64,000 bases of DNA from CAYMZZ01 sp046297935 (GCA_046297935.1 JBKBHA010000005.1:1-64000); one strand, 5' to 3'; shown: positions 16,594-25,784, counted from the first letter of the stretch. Made by a program: numbers and translations. The notes: generated by a model from the letters alone, not told the origin.

Positions 16594-17553
16594 ATGAGGA
16601 ATCTTCTTTTTGCGTTAACAATTTTCGGTATTAACCTCCAGGCACAGGCACAGGCAACCGATTCCAGTGCAAGAGCCTATACACAGACGCTTCCCGGTGG
16701 AGCAGTGAAATTTACCATGGTGCCCATACCTGCCGGAACATTCATGTGGGGTGCTCGCGCGGGCGACAAGGCGGCGGAAGCCGACGAACAGCCGGCACGA
16801 CACACGAAAGTTGATGCCTTTTGGATGAGTGAACATGAAGTGACTTTTGATCAATTCAATTTGTTTTTTAATGATATCAATCTAAGCCAGAACATACCGG
16901 CCGATGGCCTCACCCGACCCAGTTCTCCTTATATCGATATGACGCTGGGTATGGGAAAGGCAGGAGGTTTTCCGGCCAACAGTATGCAACAGTACGGTGC
17001 GCTCATGTATTGTCGTTGGCTATATCAGCAAACTGGTTTGTTTTACCGACTGCCTACTGAAGCCGAATGGGAATATGCCTGCAGAGCTGGCAACAAAGAA
17101 CTTTTTCCGTTTGGAAATGCTGAAGCAGATTTGGCGGACTATGCCTGGTATGCCGCCAATAGCGAGGGGCACTATCATAAAGTGGGATTGAAGAAGCCGA
17201 ATGCCTGGGGTTTGTATGATATGTTGGGTAATGTGGCTGAGTGGGTGCTGGATCAATACCAGGCCGATTATCTGCAATCGCTGCGCGACACGGCGGTTAA
17301 CCCGCTTCGAATGCCCGAAGCCCGCCATCCCCGTTCGGTAAAGGGGGGCTCGTATAAGGATGCCGCCAATCAGTTGCGACCATCGGACCGGCTGGCATCT
17401 GACCTGGCCTGGAATCGTCGCGATCCGCAGATACCCCGCAGCCGATGGTGGAATGCCGATGCTCCCTTTGTTGGTTTTCGCGTGGTGCGTCCGGTAAAAC
17501 AACCAACGGAAGAAGAAATAAAAAAGTTTTTCGAAGTATTTCTCGGATCATAA
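16594..17553 (+). CDS. SUMF1/formylglycine-generating-type protein
   Basis: This protein of about 319 aa has a signal peptide (MRNLLFALTIFGINLQAQAQ). A C-type-lectin-like FGE-sulfatase domain follows: MVPIPAGTFMWG, the EVTFDQFNLF stretch, YRLPTEAEWEYACRAG, WGLYDMLGNVAEWV and the final FVGFRVVRP. The family includes formylglycine generators and the gliding proteins GldJ and GldK, but this one is shorter than those. Whether the catalytic cysteines are present is not clear, so a structural or ligand-binding role is possible. The ATG at 16594 is preferred over the GTG at 16555. A Gfo/Idh gene follows 11 bp downstream. Confidence 0.83.
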   Translation: MRNLLFALTIFGINLQAQAQATDSSARAYTQTLPGGAVKFTMVPIPAGTFMWGARAGDKAAEADEQPARHTKVDAFWMSEHEVTFDQFNLFFNDINLSQNIPADGLTRPSSPYIDMTLGMGKAGGFPANSMQQYGALMYCRWLYQQTGLFYRLPTEAEWEYACRAGNKELFPFGNAEADLADYAWYAANSEGHYHKVGLKKPNAWGLYDMLGNVAEWVLDQYQADYLQSLRDTAVNPLRMPEARHPRSVKGGSYKDAANQLRPSDRLASDLAWNRRDPQIPRSRWWNADAPFVGFRVVRPVKQPTEEEIKKFFEVFLGS

Positions 17554-17564
17554 AGCTAAAGCAC

Positions 17565-18914
17565 ATGTCACAAAACAAACCAACTCCACCGGCGCAAAGC
17601 CGCCGCGATTTTGTAAAACAAAGTTCATTACTGGCAGGAGGACTGATGGCCGCTCCATTAATTGGTGGCGCCAATTTTTTCTCCGGAGCCGATGAAACCA
17701 TTCGTGTGGCCCTGATAGGCTGCGGCGGTCGTGGTACCGGAGCAGTGATGCAGGCGCTTTTAACCAAATACAATGTGAAGCTGGTAGCCATGGCCGATGC
17801 TTTTCGCGACAGGATCGACAGTTGCTTCAAAACGATTGCTGCTTCCGATCTGTCTGATTCGGGTATACAGGGAAATCTGCTGGCGAAGATCGACGTAACG
17901 GAGGATCGCAAGTTTTCTGGCTTTGATGCCTATCTGAAAGCGATTCCGCTGGCCGATGTGGTGATACTGACTACTCCTCCCGGCTTTCGACCCATACATT
18001 TTGAAGAAGCTGTTCGGCAGGGCAAGCATATTTTTATGGAAAAGCCGGTTGCAACCGATCCTGCCGGAGTACAGAAAGTATTGGCTGCTGCAGCGATAGC
18101 GAAAGAGAAAAAACTAAACGTGGTGGTGGGCTTGCAACGTCACTATCAAAACTCCTATCGCGAATTATTTAAGCGCAAGGATATGATCGGCGACATTCTA
18201 TCGGCTCAGGTGTGGTGGAATAATGATGGTGTTTGGGTAAACAAGCGAAAGTACGGCCAAACAGAAATGGAATATCAGATGCGCAACTGGTATTATTTTA
18301 ACTGGCTCTGTGGCGATCATATCAACGAACAGCATATCCACAATATTGATGTAGTAAACTGGTTCAAGGGTGCTTACCCGGTGAAGGCACAGGGCATGGG
18401 CGGCCGACAGGTAAGAAAAGGCAAAGACCACGGTGAAATATTTGACCATCACTATGTAGAGTTTACCTATGCCGACGGAAGTGTTATGAATAGTCAGTGC
18501 CGGCATATTCCCGGAACCATGAGCCGGGTAGACGAGATGCTGGTGGGAACAAAAGGGGTGATTCGTTGTGATGCTGCGTTTATCAGCGACAATAAAGGAA
18601 AGGAGCTATATCGATTCGATAAAAAAGGTGAAAACAATCCATATCAAACCGAACACGACGAATTGTTTGAGGCCATTTCAAAAGGGAAATATGTGTTTGC
18701 TGATGCCGAGAATGGCGCAAAGAGTACAATGACATCGATCCTGGGGCGTATGGCTACTTACAGTGGCCAATTGATTGAATGGGACAAAGCAATCAATTCG
18801 GGGATTAGCCTGATGCCGGAGAAATTTGACTTTAATGCGTTGCCGCCCGTGTTGCCCAATGAGGATGGCTACTATCCCGTGGCAGTACCGGGAGTTACAA
18901 AATACTTTGGGTAA
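17565..18914 (+). CDS. Gfo/Idh/MocA family oxidoreductase (Tat-exported)
   Basis: This protein of about 449 aa has a Tat signal (SRRDFVKQSSLLAGG, residues 12-26). A Rossmann domain follows with RVALIGCGGRGTG (about 50) and the EKPVATDPAG signature (about 160), then the C-terminal beta-sheet substrate domain with HIPGTMSRVDEM. It probably oxidises or epimerises a sugar or cyclitol with bound NAD(P) in the periplasm. The start at 17565 is chosen because the upstream frame overlaps the SUMF1 gene. The stop TAA is also the first triplet of an inverted repeat. Confidence 0.9.
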   Translation: MSQNKPTPPAQSRRDFVKQSSLLAGGLMAAPLIGGANFFSGADETIRVALIGCGGRGTGAVMQALLTKYNVKLVAMADAFRDRIDSCFKTIAASDLSDSGIQGNLLAKIDVTEDRKFSGFDAYLKAIPLADVVILTTPPGFRPIHFEEAVRQGKHIFMEKPVATDPAGVQKVLAAAAIAKEKKLNVVVGLQRHYQNSYRELFKRKDMIGDILSAQVWWNNDGVWVNKRKYGQTEMEYQMRNWYYFNWLCGDHINEQHIHNIDVVNWFKGAYPVKAQGMGGRQVRKGKDHGEIFDHHYVEFTYADGSVMNSQCRHIPGTMSRVDEMLVGTKGVIRCDAAFISDNKGKELYRFDKKGENNPYQTEHDELFEAISKGKYVFADAENGAKSTMTSILGRMATYSGQLIEWDKAINSGISLMPEKFDFNALPPVLPNEDGYYPVAVPGVTKYFG

Positions 18915-19000
18915 TTTGAAGAAATGATAATTGGGGAATTTGTGTTCATGTTTTGAATCAGAACTTCAACAAATTCCCCAATTATCAAATCATCGAATTA
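18912..19000. repeat. Stop-to-stop inverted repeat between two convergent genes
   Basis: The left arm is 18912-18943 and the right arm is 18969-19000, each 32 nt. Both begin with the TAA stop codon of the adjacent gene. Read outward to inward, 28 of 32 positions agree, including a perfect 18-mer GATAATTGGGGAATTTGT. The loop is 25 nt. The repeat fills the whole intergenic space. Confidence 0.88.
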
Positions 19001-19603
19001 TTTCGTGGCGTTGGCGTAGTGTTCGCCAACTTTCTTCCAGTTGATAACGTTCCAGATAGCTTTCAGATAGTCGGGACGCTTGTTCTGATATTTCAGATAG
19101 TAAGCGTGTTCCCACACATCAATGCCCAGGATGGGAGTTCCTTTTACATCGGCAACATCCATCAACGGGTTATCCTGATTTGGAGTAGAACTTACTTCCA
19201 GCTTTCCGTCTTTCACAATTAGCCATGCCCAGCCTGAACCGAAACGTGTAGCACCCGCTGCACTCACTTTTTCCTGCATGGCTTCGAGACTGCCAAAGGT
19301 ACTGTTGATGGCTTCAGCCAGCTTGCCCTCAGGCTGTCCGCCAGTGGGAGAAAGTATTTCCCAGAAAAAGCTATGATTCCAGTGTCCACCACCATTGTTG
19401 CGTACCGCTGCTGAAATGCTGCCGGCCTTTGCCACCAGTTCTTCGAGCGACTTGCCTTCGTTTTCGGTACCGGCAATTGCCTTGTTCAGATTATCAACAT
19501 AAGCCTGATGATGTTTGCCATGGTGAATTTCCATGGTCCTGCTGTCGATATGCGGTTCCAGTGCATCGGTTGCATACGGAAGGGCAGGTAATGTAAATGC
19601 CAT
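18998..19603 (-). CDS. Superoxide dismutase (Fe/Mn family)
   Basis: This 201-aa cytosolic enzyme converts superoxide to hydrogen peroxide and oxygen. All metal ligands are visible: His in DSRTMEIHHGKHH (about 27), His in GHWNHSFFW (about 76), and Asp and His in GIDVWEHAYYLKYQNKRPDY (about 163-167). The Fe/Mn preference cannot be told reliably; GSGWAWLI is shared by both types. There is no signal peptide. It is convergent with the Gfo/Idh gene through the inverted repeat at 18912. Confidence 0.95.
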   Translation of the reverse strand: MAFTLPALPYATDALEPHIDSRTMEIHHGKHHQAYVDNLNKAIAGTENEGKSLEELVAKAGSISAAVRNNGGGHWNHSFFWEILSPTGGQPEGKLAEAINSTFGSLEAMQEKVSAAGATRFGSGWAWLIVKDGKLEVSSTPNQDNPLMDVADVKGTPILGIDVWEHAYYLKYQNKRPDYLKAIWNVINWKKVGEHYANATK

Positions 19604-19736
19604 AATTATTGTTTTAGATTCTGTAATTGGAGTTGCTTAATGGTTTAACAAAATTAGGGTAAGGTGGTTGAAGGCAATTAAAAATAAAAAGTAAAAATGC
19701 AAGGCCGTTGAATTATTCTGCGGAAAGCTGCGTTTC

Positions 19737-19934
19737 AATCTGTGTAAATCTGTGTAAAAATCTGCGCAATCTGCGGGAACAGAAATGTTATTCCTGTTTT
19801 CAATCTGTCAATCAGGGCAATAGTTCAGTTCCCGCAGATTGCGCAGATTTTTACACAGATTTACGCAGATTTGTTTGCCAATAGCTCAAAAACCTTTCAC
19901 CACTCACCTCTCACCTCTCACCTTTCACCTCTTC
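19737..19934. repeat. Composite mirror repeat element R2 (B-loop-B-A)
   Basis: The left B arm (19737-19784) ends CTGCGGGAACAGAA. The right B arm (about 19827-19872) is its complement over 35 perfect bases plus further bases with one mismatch. Both arms share the copy-specific order GCGCA / TAAAAA / TGTGTAA. A one-sided A array (CACCTCT/CACCTTT, 19891-19934) follows and runs into the end of tadA, supplying its TGA stop. It occupies most of the 321-bp gap between sod and tadA. Confidence 0.85.
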
Positions 19935-20362
19935 CCCCTGAAAAACTCCTTCATCAGCAACGCACATTCATCTTTAAGCAAACCATGTATCAGTTCTGTT
20001 TTTGGATGAAAAGGCCAATTGCTGCCGGTGGTTTTACGGTATCCGTTCTTTTCATCTTCGGCGCCGTATACAATTCGGCCAATTTTGCTCCAGTACATCG
20101 CTCCACAACACATTAAACAGGGCTCCAGTGTGACATAGAGGGTCGCGGTGGGGAGATATTTGCTCCCCAGTGCGTTGAAAGCCGAAGTAAGCGCAATTAT
20201 TTCCGCATGGGCAGTAGGGTCCTTCAGCCGTTCTACCATATTGCGGCCCCGGGCTATTACACGCTGATCCATCACCACCACTGCGCCTACGGGCACTTCG
20301 CCTTCATCAAATGCACGGCGGGCCTCTTTCAGCGCCTGCATCATGTAGTATTCGTCGTTCAA
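19925..20362 (-). CDS. tadA: tRNA-specific adenosine deaminase-like nucleoside deaminase
   Basis: This protein of about 145 aa is a zinc-dependent cytidine-deaminase-fold enzyme. The zinc and proton-shuttle motif HAE lies in DPTAHAEIIAL, and PCLMCCGA carries the two Cys ligands. Most similar are TadA enzymes that convert A34 to inosine in tRNA-Arg; a guanine-deaminase role is less likely. The start is uncertain: GTG at 20398, TTG at 20362 or ATG at 20344. The TTG keeps the usual short N-terminal helix (NDEYYMMQAL). The stop TGA belongs to the A repeat array. Confidence 0.85.
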   Translation of the reverse strand: MNDEYYMMQALKEARRAFDEGEVPVGAVVVMDQRVIARGRNMVERLKDPTAHAEIIALTSAFNALGSKYLPTATLYVTLEPCLMCCGAMYWSKIGRIVYGAEDEKNGYRKTTGSNWPFHPKTELIHGLLKDECALLMKEFFRGKR

Positions 20363-20458
20363 AGTCTGTGCCTGTTTGCATGAAGGTACGCCAACCACTT
20401 AAATTGGTTAATTTGCCGGGGGCGAACTGTTCAGATTATCCAGCAAAAAAATGATCAC

Positions 20459-21841
20459 ATGCGGCAAATTCCGGATCAGGCATCGTTAGTGGCTCAACGC
20501 AGATTTTTTGAATCGGGAGCCACGCTTTCTTACAATTTTCGAAAGCAGCAACTGCAGGCGCTCAGCGAAGCCCTGAAGCGCTTTGAAGAGCCGCTGTTTG
20601 AAGCGCTTTACAGCGATCTGAAAAAATCGCGTGAAGAAGCATGGGTAACCGAGATCGGTTTTGTGCAGGCTGAAATACGGGTAGCCATTCGTGAACTGAA
20701 GCGGTGGATGCAGCCACGCAGGGTATCCACCAATCTTGTGAACCTGCCATCGAGCAGTCGCATAATGCCTGAGCCGCTTGGTGTGGTATTTATTATTGGT
20801 CCATGGAATTATCCTTTTCAATTGTGCATGGTGCCGCTTGTTGCGGCCATTGCTGCGGGCAACTGTGTAGTGCTGAAAACTGGCGAAGCGGCTACGGCTA
20901 CCAACGAGGTATTGAAACGTCTCATCGAGTCCTGCTTCTCACCCGAGCTTGTACAATACGTTAGTGGTCCGGGCGTAGATGTTGTGCCAGCCATCATGCA
21001 GTCGTTCCGTTTTGATCATATATTCTACACCGGCGGACCAGGGCCGGGTCGTGCTATCTACCGGATGGCGGCGGATCAACTGATACCGGTAACGCTTGAA
21101 TTAGGTGGTAAATCGCCCTGTATTGTTGCCGCCGATGCCAACCTGCCTGTGGCAGCGCGACGTATTGCATCGACCAAGTTTTCGAATGCGGGACAAATGT
21201 GTGTGGCTCCCGACTACATATTAGTGCATAGTTCCAGAAAAGAGGAATTGATCGCCGAACTGAAAAAATGTATTCAGCAGTTCTTTGGGGAAGATCCCGC
21301 GTCTTCCTATAACTATGGTAAGATCATCAATACGCAACAGTTTGATCGGCTGGTCAATTATTTGAAGGATGGAAATATTGTTGCTGGTGGAAACAACAAC
21401 CGTGAATCGTTGTACATTGAGCCCACACTGCTGACGGACCTTTCATGGGATTCGCCGGTAATGCAGAACGAGATATTTGGGCCTATTTTGCCCATACTTA
21501 GCTTTGAAAGCGAAGAAGACTGGAAAGCAGCTATAGCCAGACACCCTAACCCGCTGTCGGCTTATATTTTCACCAATTCCAAACATACTCAGAACCGGTG
21601 GATGCGCGAGCTGCATTTTGGCGGCGGCTGTATCAACAACGCCAGCTGGCACCTTACCAATCCTGCCTTACCATTTGGTGGCAGGGGAGGCAGTGGATTT
21701 GGATCCTACCACGGCCAATATGGCTTCGATCGATTTAGTCATATGAAGTCGATATTGAAAACACCAGTCTGGCCCGATCTTCGCATCAAATATCCTCCTC
21801 TGAAAGGTCGTCTTTCACTGTTCCGAAAATTTATTGGCTGA
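20459..21841 (+). CDS. Aldehyde dehydrogenase family protein (class 3 type)
   Basis: This 460-aa NAD(P)-dependent enzyme oxidises aldehydes to acids. Signatures are PWNYPFQLCMVPL (about 119), TLELGGKSPCIV with the catalytic Glu (about 218) and the catalytic Cys in NAGQMCVAPDY (about 250). The ending FGSYHGQYGFDRFSHMKS is typical of the class 3/fatty-aldehyde subgroup. No membrane anchor is evident. The stop overlaps the start of the glutathione peroxidase gene (TGATG), indicating coupled expression; together they suggest a lipid-peroxide/aldehyde detoxification operon. Confidence 0.92.
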   Translation: MRQIPDQASLVAQRRFFESGATLSYNFRKQQLQALSEALKRFEEPLFEALYSDLKKSREEAWVTEIGFVQAEIRVAIRELKRWMQPRRVSTNLVNLPSSSRIMPEPLGVVFIIGPWNYPFQLCMVPLVAAIAAGNCVVLKTGEAATATNEVLKRLIESCFSPELVQYVSGPGVDVVPAIMQSFRFDHIFYTGGPGPGRAIYRMAADQLIPVTLELGGKSPCIVAADANLPVAARRIASTKFSNAGQMCVAPDYILVHSSRKEELIAELKKCIQQFFGEDPASSYNYGKIINTQQFDRLVNYLKDGNIVAGGNNNRESLYIEPTLLTDLSWDSPVMQNEIFGPILPILSFESEEDWKAAIARHPNPLSAYIFTNSKHTQNRWMRELHFGGGCINNASWHLTNPALPFGGRGGSGFGSYHGQYGFDRFSHMKSILKTPVWPDLRIKYPPLKGRLSLFRKFIG

Positions 21842-22530
21842 TGCGAAAAAAAAGAAAACTTTATCGCTTTATCCTTGTTCTGCTTACAGTGTTTGCTGCC
21901 TTCGCCATGTATGTAGTATGGGCCAACCGCGACTCGAAGAATATGAATACACGTCAGAAAATATTAAAAGCAGTTTATCCCGCTCTAATGTGGATCCGTA
22001 ATCTGGGAGGGTCAAATACGGTTCAACCCGATGAAACCAAACTGGTAGTTGAACCTCCGGTTTCCTTTTACTCGCTGCAAATCACGCTCAACAATGGTAG
22101 TTCGTTCAGCTTCGACAGTTTGCGTGGCAGAAAATGCCTGTTGGTTAATACCGCCAGCGAGTGTGGATACACCCGGCAGTACGAAGATCTGCAAAAATTA
22201 AGTGAGCAATATGCGGACCGGCTGACCGTAATTGGTTTTCCTGCCAATGACTTTAAACAGCAGGAAAAGGGCAGTGACCAAGAGATAGCAGAATTCTGCC
22301 GATTGAATTTTGGCGTCAGTTTTCCCTTGTCGAAAAAGACAACGGTGGTGCCCGGACCCGATCAGCATCCTGTTTATCGCTGGCTCACCGACAAAAAGCA
22401 AAACGGCTGGAATGAGCAGACACCAGCCTGGAATTTTTCCAAATACCTGATCGATGAGAATGGCCGGTTGCTGGGCTATTTTGATTCTGGAGTGTCGCCA
22501 CTTTCGGAGACCATTACCTCAAAACTTTGA
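21841..22530 (+). CDS. Glutathione peroxidase family protein, membrane-anchored
   Basis: This 229-aa protein has an N-terminal hydrophobic anchor (about residues 8-26) and a thioredoxin-fold peroxidase domain. The peroxidatic cysteine is in NTASECGYTRQYEDLQ (Cys rather than selenocysteine). The family patch FPANDF replaces the common FPCNQF, and WNFSKYLID follows. Bacterial members usually use thioredoxin as reductant. The gene overlaps the ALDH stop by one base and precedes the SMR gene, forming a three-gene operon. Confidence 0.9.
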   Translation: MRKKRKLYRFILVLLTVFAAFAMYVVWANRDSKNMNTRQKILKAVYPALMWIRNLGGSNTVQPDETKLVVEPPVSFYSLQITLNNGSSFSFDSLRGRKCLLVNTASECGYTRQYEDLQKLSEQYADRLTVIGFPANDFKQQEKGSDQEIAEFCRLNFGVSFPLSKKTTVVPGPDQHPVYRWLTDKKQNGWNEQTPAWNFSKYLIDENGRLLGYFDSGVSPLSETITSKL

Positions 22531-22533
22531 TTG

Positions 22534-22863
22534 ATGAACTGGGTGTTACTTATTATTGCTGGATTATTTGAAGTAGGATTTGCAACCTGCCTGGGCAAGG
22601 CCCGTGAACCGGGAGCAAACTCGGCCTGGTGGATGACGGGCTTTTTTGTATGCCTGGCCATTAGCATGACCCTGTTATACCAAGCCAACAAGACCCTGCC
22701 AATTGGTACAGCCTACGCGGTATGGACTGGCATTGGTGCTGTGGGAACCGTGTTGGTTGGTATTTATTTTTTCGAAGAAGAAGTAAGCTTCTGGCGCATC
22801 TTTTTTCTTACTACCCTGGTACTGTCGATCATCGGGCTCAAACTGGTGGGCAAACTTTTTTAG
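22534..22863 (+). CDS. SMR family transporter, Gdx/SugE-like guanidinium exporter
   Basis: This 109-aa protein has four transmembrane helices. The essential Glu is in AGLFEVGFATCLG (about residue 13). The helix-3 stretch YAVWTGIGAVGTVLVGI is close to the Gdx/SugE subtype, which exports guanidinium by proton antiport, rather than EmrE. The real start is the ATG at 22534, one codon after a TTG. It ends the ALDH-GPx operon, and its stop overlaps the convergent MutS-like stop by 4 bp. No guanidine riboswitch is apparent upstream. Confidence 0.87.
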   Translation: MNWVLLIIAGLFEVGFATCLGKAREPGANSAWWMTGFFVCLAISMTLLYQANKTLPIGTAYAVWTGIGAVGTVLVGIYFFEEEVSFWRIFFLTTLVLSIIGLKLVGKLF

Positions 22864-24647
22864 CCGTCGATAATTCCCATTTTCCGCATTAGGAAGGAAG
22901 CGCTCAACTTGCTACATACCCCTGTCTTCAATTTGTAATCAAACAGCAGTTCGTCGTTTACGATGTTAGATTCAAAACAGTAATTACGTACGTAACCAGG
23001 ATGTTGATTTTCGAGATCAGCTACCGCCAGGTCGTGGGTAGCGATGATGCCTACTGCCTGTTGGGCAATCAGTTTACGGATCAAACCTACGGTGCCACTG
23101 TGTTTGTCGTGGCTGTTGGTTCCACGCAGTATCTCGTCGAGCAGGATAAAAGTGGGTTCGCCGGATTGCAGTTGTTCTATAATACCGTGCAGGCGTTTTA
23201 GTTCGGCATAGAAAAACGATTCACTATCCTGCAACGAATCGGTGATGCGCATGCTGACGCGAATGCTGAACGGATAACAGGTGAATGATTTGGCACATAC
23301 CATGCTCCCGGCGCGCGCCAGCACCATGTTGATGCCGATGGTACGCAGAAAGGTACTCTTGCCCGACATATTGGATCCTGTGAGAATAATAAAGCGGTCC
23401 TTCTCAAACGATATTGAATTAGGGATTCGCTTATTTTCGGCGATTAGTGGATGGCCCAGGTCGGTGGCTGACCAGTATTTTTCTTTCGTTATTTCTGGTC
23501 TTGCAAAGCCGGGATTATTGTACGAAAGGTTGGCAAAGCTGCATAGTTCTTCCATTTCCCCCAGAGCAGATAGCCAGCCTTCCACACGAGTTGCATGTCT
23601 TTTTTTCCATTGATCCAGTGCATAAAGAACGTGCACGTGAAAAAGGAAGATTCCATTTAGCAGCAGACTCACTACCAGGTTCACGATGGTTTCGAGATAA
23701 TTAAACAGCGACGATAGCCGCGAAATACTAACCGAAGCCAATACCGCCTCATCTTTCAAGCGTGCTTTCAGGGAAACCAGCAGCGGCGATTTTACCTGCA
23801 GCGCTTCTATCATGCGCAATTGTCCGGCAAACTGTTGCAGTACACTGGTTACTGATTGCGAAATGGAAAGTTGTAGCGCAATCTTTTTCCCAAAGCCAAA
23901 GGCAATGGCAAGATTTAAAAGAAAACTATAGTAAAAAAAGTTGAGTGCCTCACTCTGCTCTGTCAGCAGGTAATAAACGAGCAGGGATATGGTGAGGACA
24001 GGAAAAATAAACATGATTCGGTACGATCGGGCTGATGCAAATACCGGTTCAGACTTTAACCAAAGCTGCAAATGGCGTAATCCTTTTTCTGATTTTTCCT
24101 GCAAACTGCCTTGGGCCTGCAATTCCTGTCGAAAGTCGATCAACTTGCTCAATTCGACAATCGCTTCCTGCCGAGCTTCTAATTCCGATACGTTTGGATG
24201 TAGCAGGGCCTGTGCCAGCGCTCGACGACCGAATTCAGTGCTGCACCTGTTCACATAAGGGTAAAGACCACCATCGCCAAACAGGTCGAGATCGTAGGAG
24301 TATGGGTGGTGGGGGTCAATAAATTCTTCGCCCTGTTCAGTGGAAAAAGACCTGCCCTGTACAAAACCCGCTTCCTGTGCGTTTATTTTTGCCAGCGCCT
24401 TGAAGAAACGTACCCTTTGCTGCAGTGCATCGTAATAACGAATGGTCCAGAAAAAAAACAGCAGACAACCAATGCTGCTAATGATAAAGATGGCCGCCCC
24501 CGTTGACACTGCTTTGTAGGCAAGCGCCACAATGCCTGCGAAAATCAGGAGTCGCAGCAGACTCATCCATTGCAGCTGACGATTCAGTTGTTGGGCTCGC
24601 AATTCAAATTTTTGAAGGCGGGCCTGGTATATGTCGGGGGCAATCAC
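22860..24647 (-). CDS. Membrane-associated MutS-family ATPase
   Basis: This 595-aa protein has the MutS C-terminal ATPase: Walker A TGSNMSGKSTFLRTIG (about 430), the Walker B stretch TFILLDEILRGTNSHDK (about 510) and ATHDLAVADLE. The N-terminal half lacks mismatch-recognition domains. It carries hydrophobic segments at about 28-70, 205-255 and 325-345, so it is probably bound to the inner membrane. Such MutS-like proteins are common in Bacteroidota; the function is unknown, and mismatch repair is unlikely. The GTG start overlaps the dusB stop (TAGTG), implying translational coupling. Confidence 0.85.
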   Translation of the reverse strand: MIAPDIYQARLQKFELRAQQLNRQLQWMSLLRLLIFAGIVALAYKAVSTGAAIFIISSIGCLLFFFWTIRYYDALQQRVRFFKALAKINAQEAGFVQGRSFSTEQGEEFIDPHHPYSYDLDLFGDGGLYPYVNRCSTEFGRRALAQALLHPNVSELEARQEAIVELSKLIDFRQELQAQGSLQEKSEKGLRHLQLWLKSEPVFASARSYRIMFIFPVLTISLLVYYLLTEQSEALNFFYYSFLLNLAIAFGFGKKIALQLSISQSVTSVLQQFAGQLRMIEALQVKSPLLVSLKARLKDEAVLASVSISRLSSLFNYLETIVNLVVSLLLNGIFLFHVHVLYALDQWKKRHATRVEGWLSALGEMEELCSFANLSYNNPGFARPEITKEKYWSATDLGHPLIAENKRIPNSISFEKDRFIILTGSNMSGKSTFLRTIGINMVLARAGSMVCAKSFTCYPFSIRVSMRITDSLQDSESFFYAELKRLHGIIEQLQSGEPTFILLDEILRGTNSHDKHSGTVGLIRKLIAQQAVGIIATHDLAVADLENQHPGYVRNYCFESNIVNDELLFDYKLKTGVCSKLSASFLMRKMGIIDG

Positions 24648-25687
24648 TAGTTAACGGGGCATTTTTCGTGATAATTCACGAGTTGAATAGGGCTGCGGCT
24701 GAATTCGAAGCCACGGTAGGTTTCCGTTACCTGGTCAAGCACTTCGTTGATGGCTGCTTCTTCGGTGAGTGTTACCAGCTTTTGGCGAAACTCTTTAATA
24801 TTGGGAAGACCTTTCAGGTAGTTGGTGTAGTGACGGCGCATTTCGTTGATGCCAACGATCGGATTTTTCCAGGAAACAGAAAGCTGCAGGTGTTTTCGGC
24901 ATACTGCTACCCGTTCCTCCACCGTAGGTGCAGCCAGATGCTGACCGGTGTTAATGAAATGCCGGATTTCGCGAAAAACCCAGGGATAACCAATCGCAGC
25001 ACGTCCAATCATGATGCCGTCAACGCCATAACGGTTCCGATACTCGACAGCTTTTTCAGGTGAATCGATATCGCCGTTTCCGAATATGGGTATCTTAATG
25101 CGTGGATTGTTTTTCACTTTACCGATCAGGGTCCAGTCGGCCTCTCCCTTATACATTTGCATACGGGTGCGACCATGGATGGCCAGTGCCTGTATTCCCA
25201 CATCCTGTAAGCGCTCTGCCACTTCTTCAATATTGAGGCTGTTCTCGTCCCAGCCCAGGCGGGTTTTTACCGTTACCGGCAGTTTAGTCGATTTTACTAC
25301 GGCAGAAGTAAGCCTCACCATCAGGTCGATATCCTTCAACACGCCTGCCCCCGCGCCTCTCATCGCAACTTTTTTTACCGGGCAACCGAAGTTGATGTCG
25401 AGCAGGTCGGGATTTGTTACATCCACAATTCTGGCTGCCATAGCCAGACTATCTTCATCTCCACCAAATATTTGAATACCGATTGGCCGCTCATAGTCGA
25501 AAATGTCGAGCTTTTTACGGCTTTTGATGGCATCCCGAATCAAACCTTCTGAAGAAATGAATTCGGTATACATCAAATCAGCACCGTTGTCCTTGCAAAC
25601 TGCCCGGAACGGAGGATCGCTCACGTCTTCCATGGGCGCCAGCAGGAGCGGGAATTCGGGGAGCGTTATATTGCCGATTTTTACCAT
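24647..25687 (-). CDS. dusB: tRNA dihydrouridine synthase
   Basis: This protein of about 346 aa is an FMN-dependent TIM-barrel enzyme that reduces uridines in tRNA. Visible are LLAPMEDVSDPPFR (about 13), the catalytic Cys in DINFGCPVKKV (about 98), AIHGRTRMQMYKGEADW and the FMN-phosphate-binding GNGDIDSPEKA and GIMIGRAAIGYPW. It fits the DusB subgroup. The ATG at 25687 is preferred over 25705. It heads the dusB-mutS-like operon and is divergent from the CPBP gene. Confidence 0.92.
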   Translation of the reverse strand: MVKIGNITLPEFPLLLAPMEDVSDPPFRAVCKDNGADLMYTEFISSEGLIRDAIKSRKKLDIFDYERPIGIQIFGGDEDSLAMAARIVDVTNPDLLDINFGCPVKKVAMRGAGAGVLKDIDLMVRLTSAVVKSTKLPVTVKTRLGWDENSLNIEEVAERLQDVGIQALAIHGRTRMQMYKGEADWTLIGKVKNNPRIKIPIFGNGDIDSPEKAVEYRNRYGVDGIMIGRAAIGYPWVFREIRHFINTGQHLAAPTVEERVAVCRKHLQLSVSWKNPIVGINEMRRHYTNYLKGLPNIKEFRQKLVTLTEEAAINEVLDQVTETYRGFEFSRSPIQLVNYHEKCPVN

Positions 25688-25762
25688 CTTACCGTCGTTA
25701 ATCAAGACAAAGCTCTCAAAAAGAAATACTTAACAACTGTCTGCGTTCTGCGGGCAGTCGCC

Positions 25763-25784
25763 TAATTTTGAGCCTGCAAATTTA
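25763..25784. promoter_or_regulatory. Divergent -7 boxes for dusB and the CPBP gene
   Basis: The plus strand has TAATTTTG at 25763-25770, in front of the CPBP gene. The minus strand has TAAATTTG at 25777-25784, in front of dusB. Both match TAnnTTTG exactly and lie 6 bp apart, so the two promoters would overlap and compete. Confidence 0.5.

Noticed and set aside
16594..17553. Reading the SUMF1-type protein as GldK or GldJ
   Set aside because: It is far shorter than those proteins and has no gld neighbours.
22534..22863. Guanidine riboswitch for the SMR exporter
   Set aside because: The gene starts 4 bp behind the GPx stop, and no riboswitch motif is visible before the ALDH gene either.
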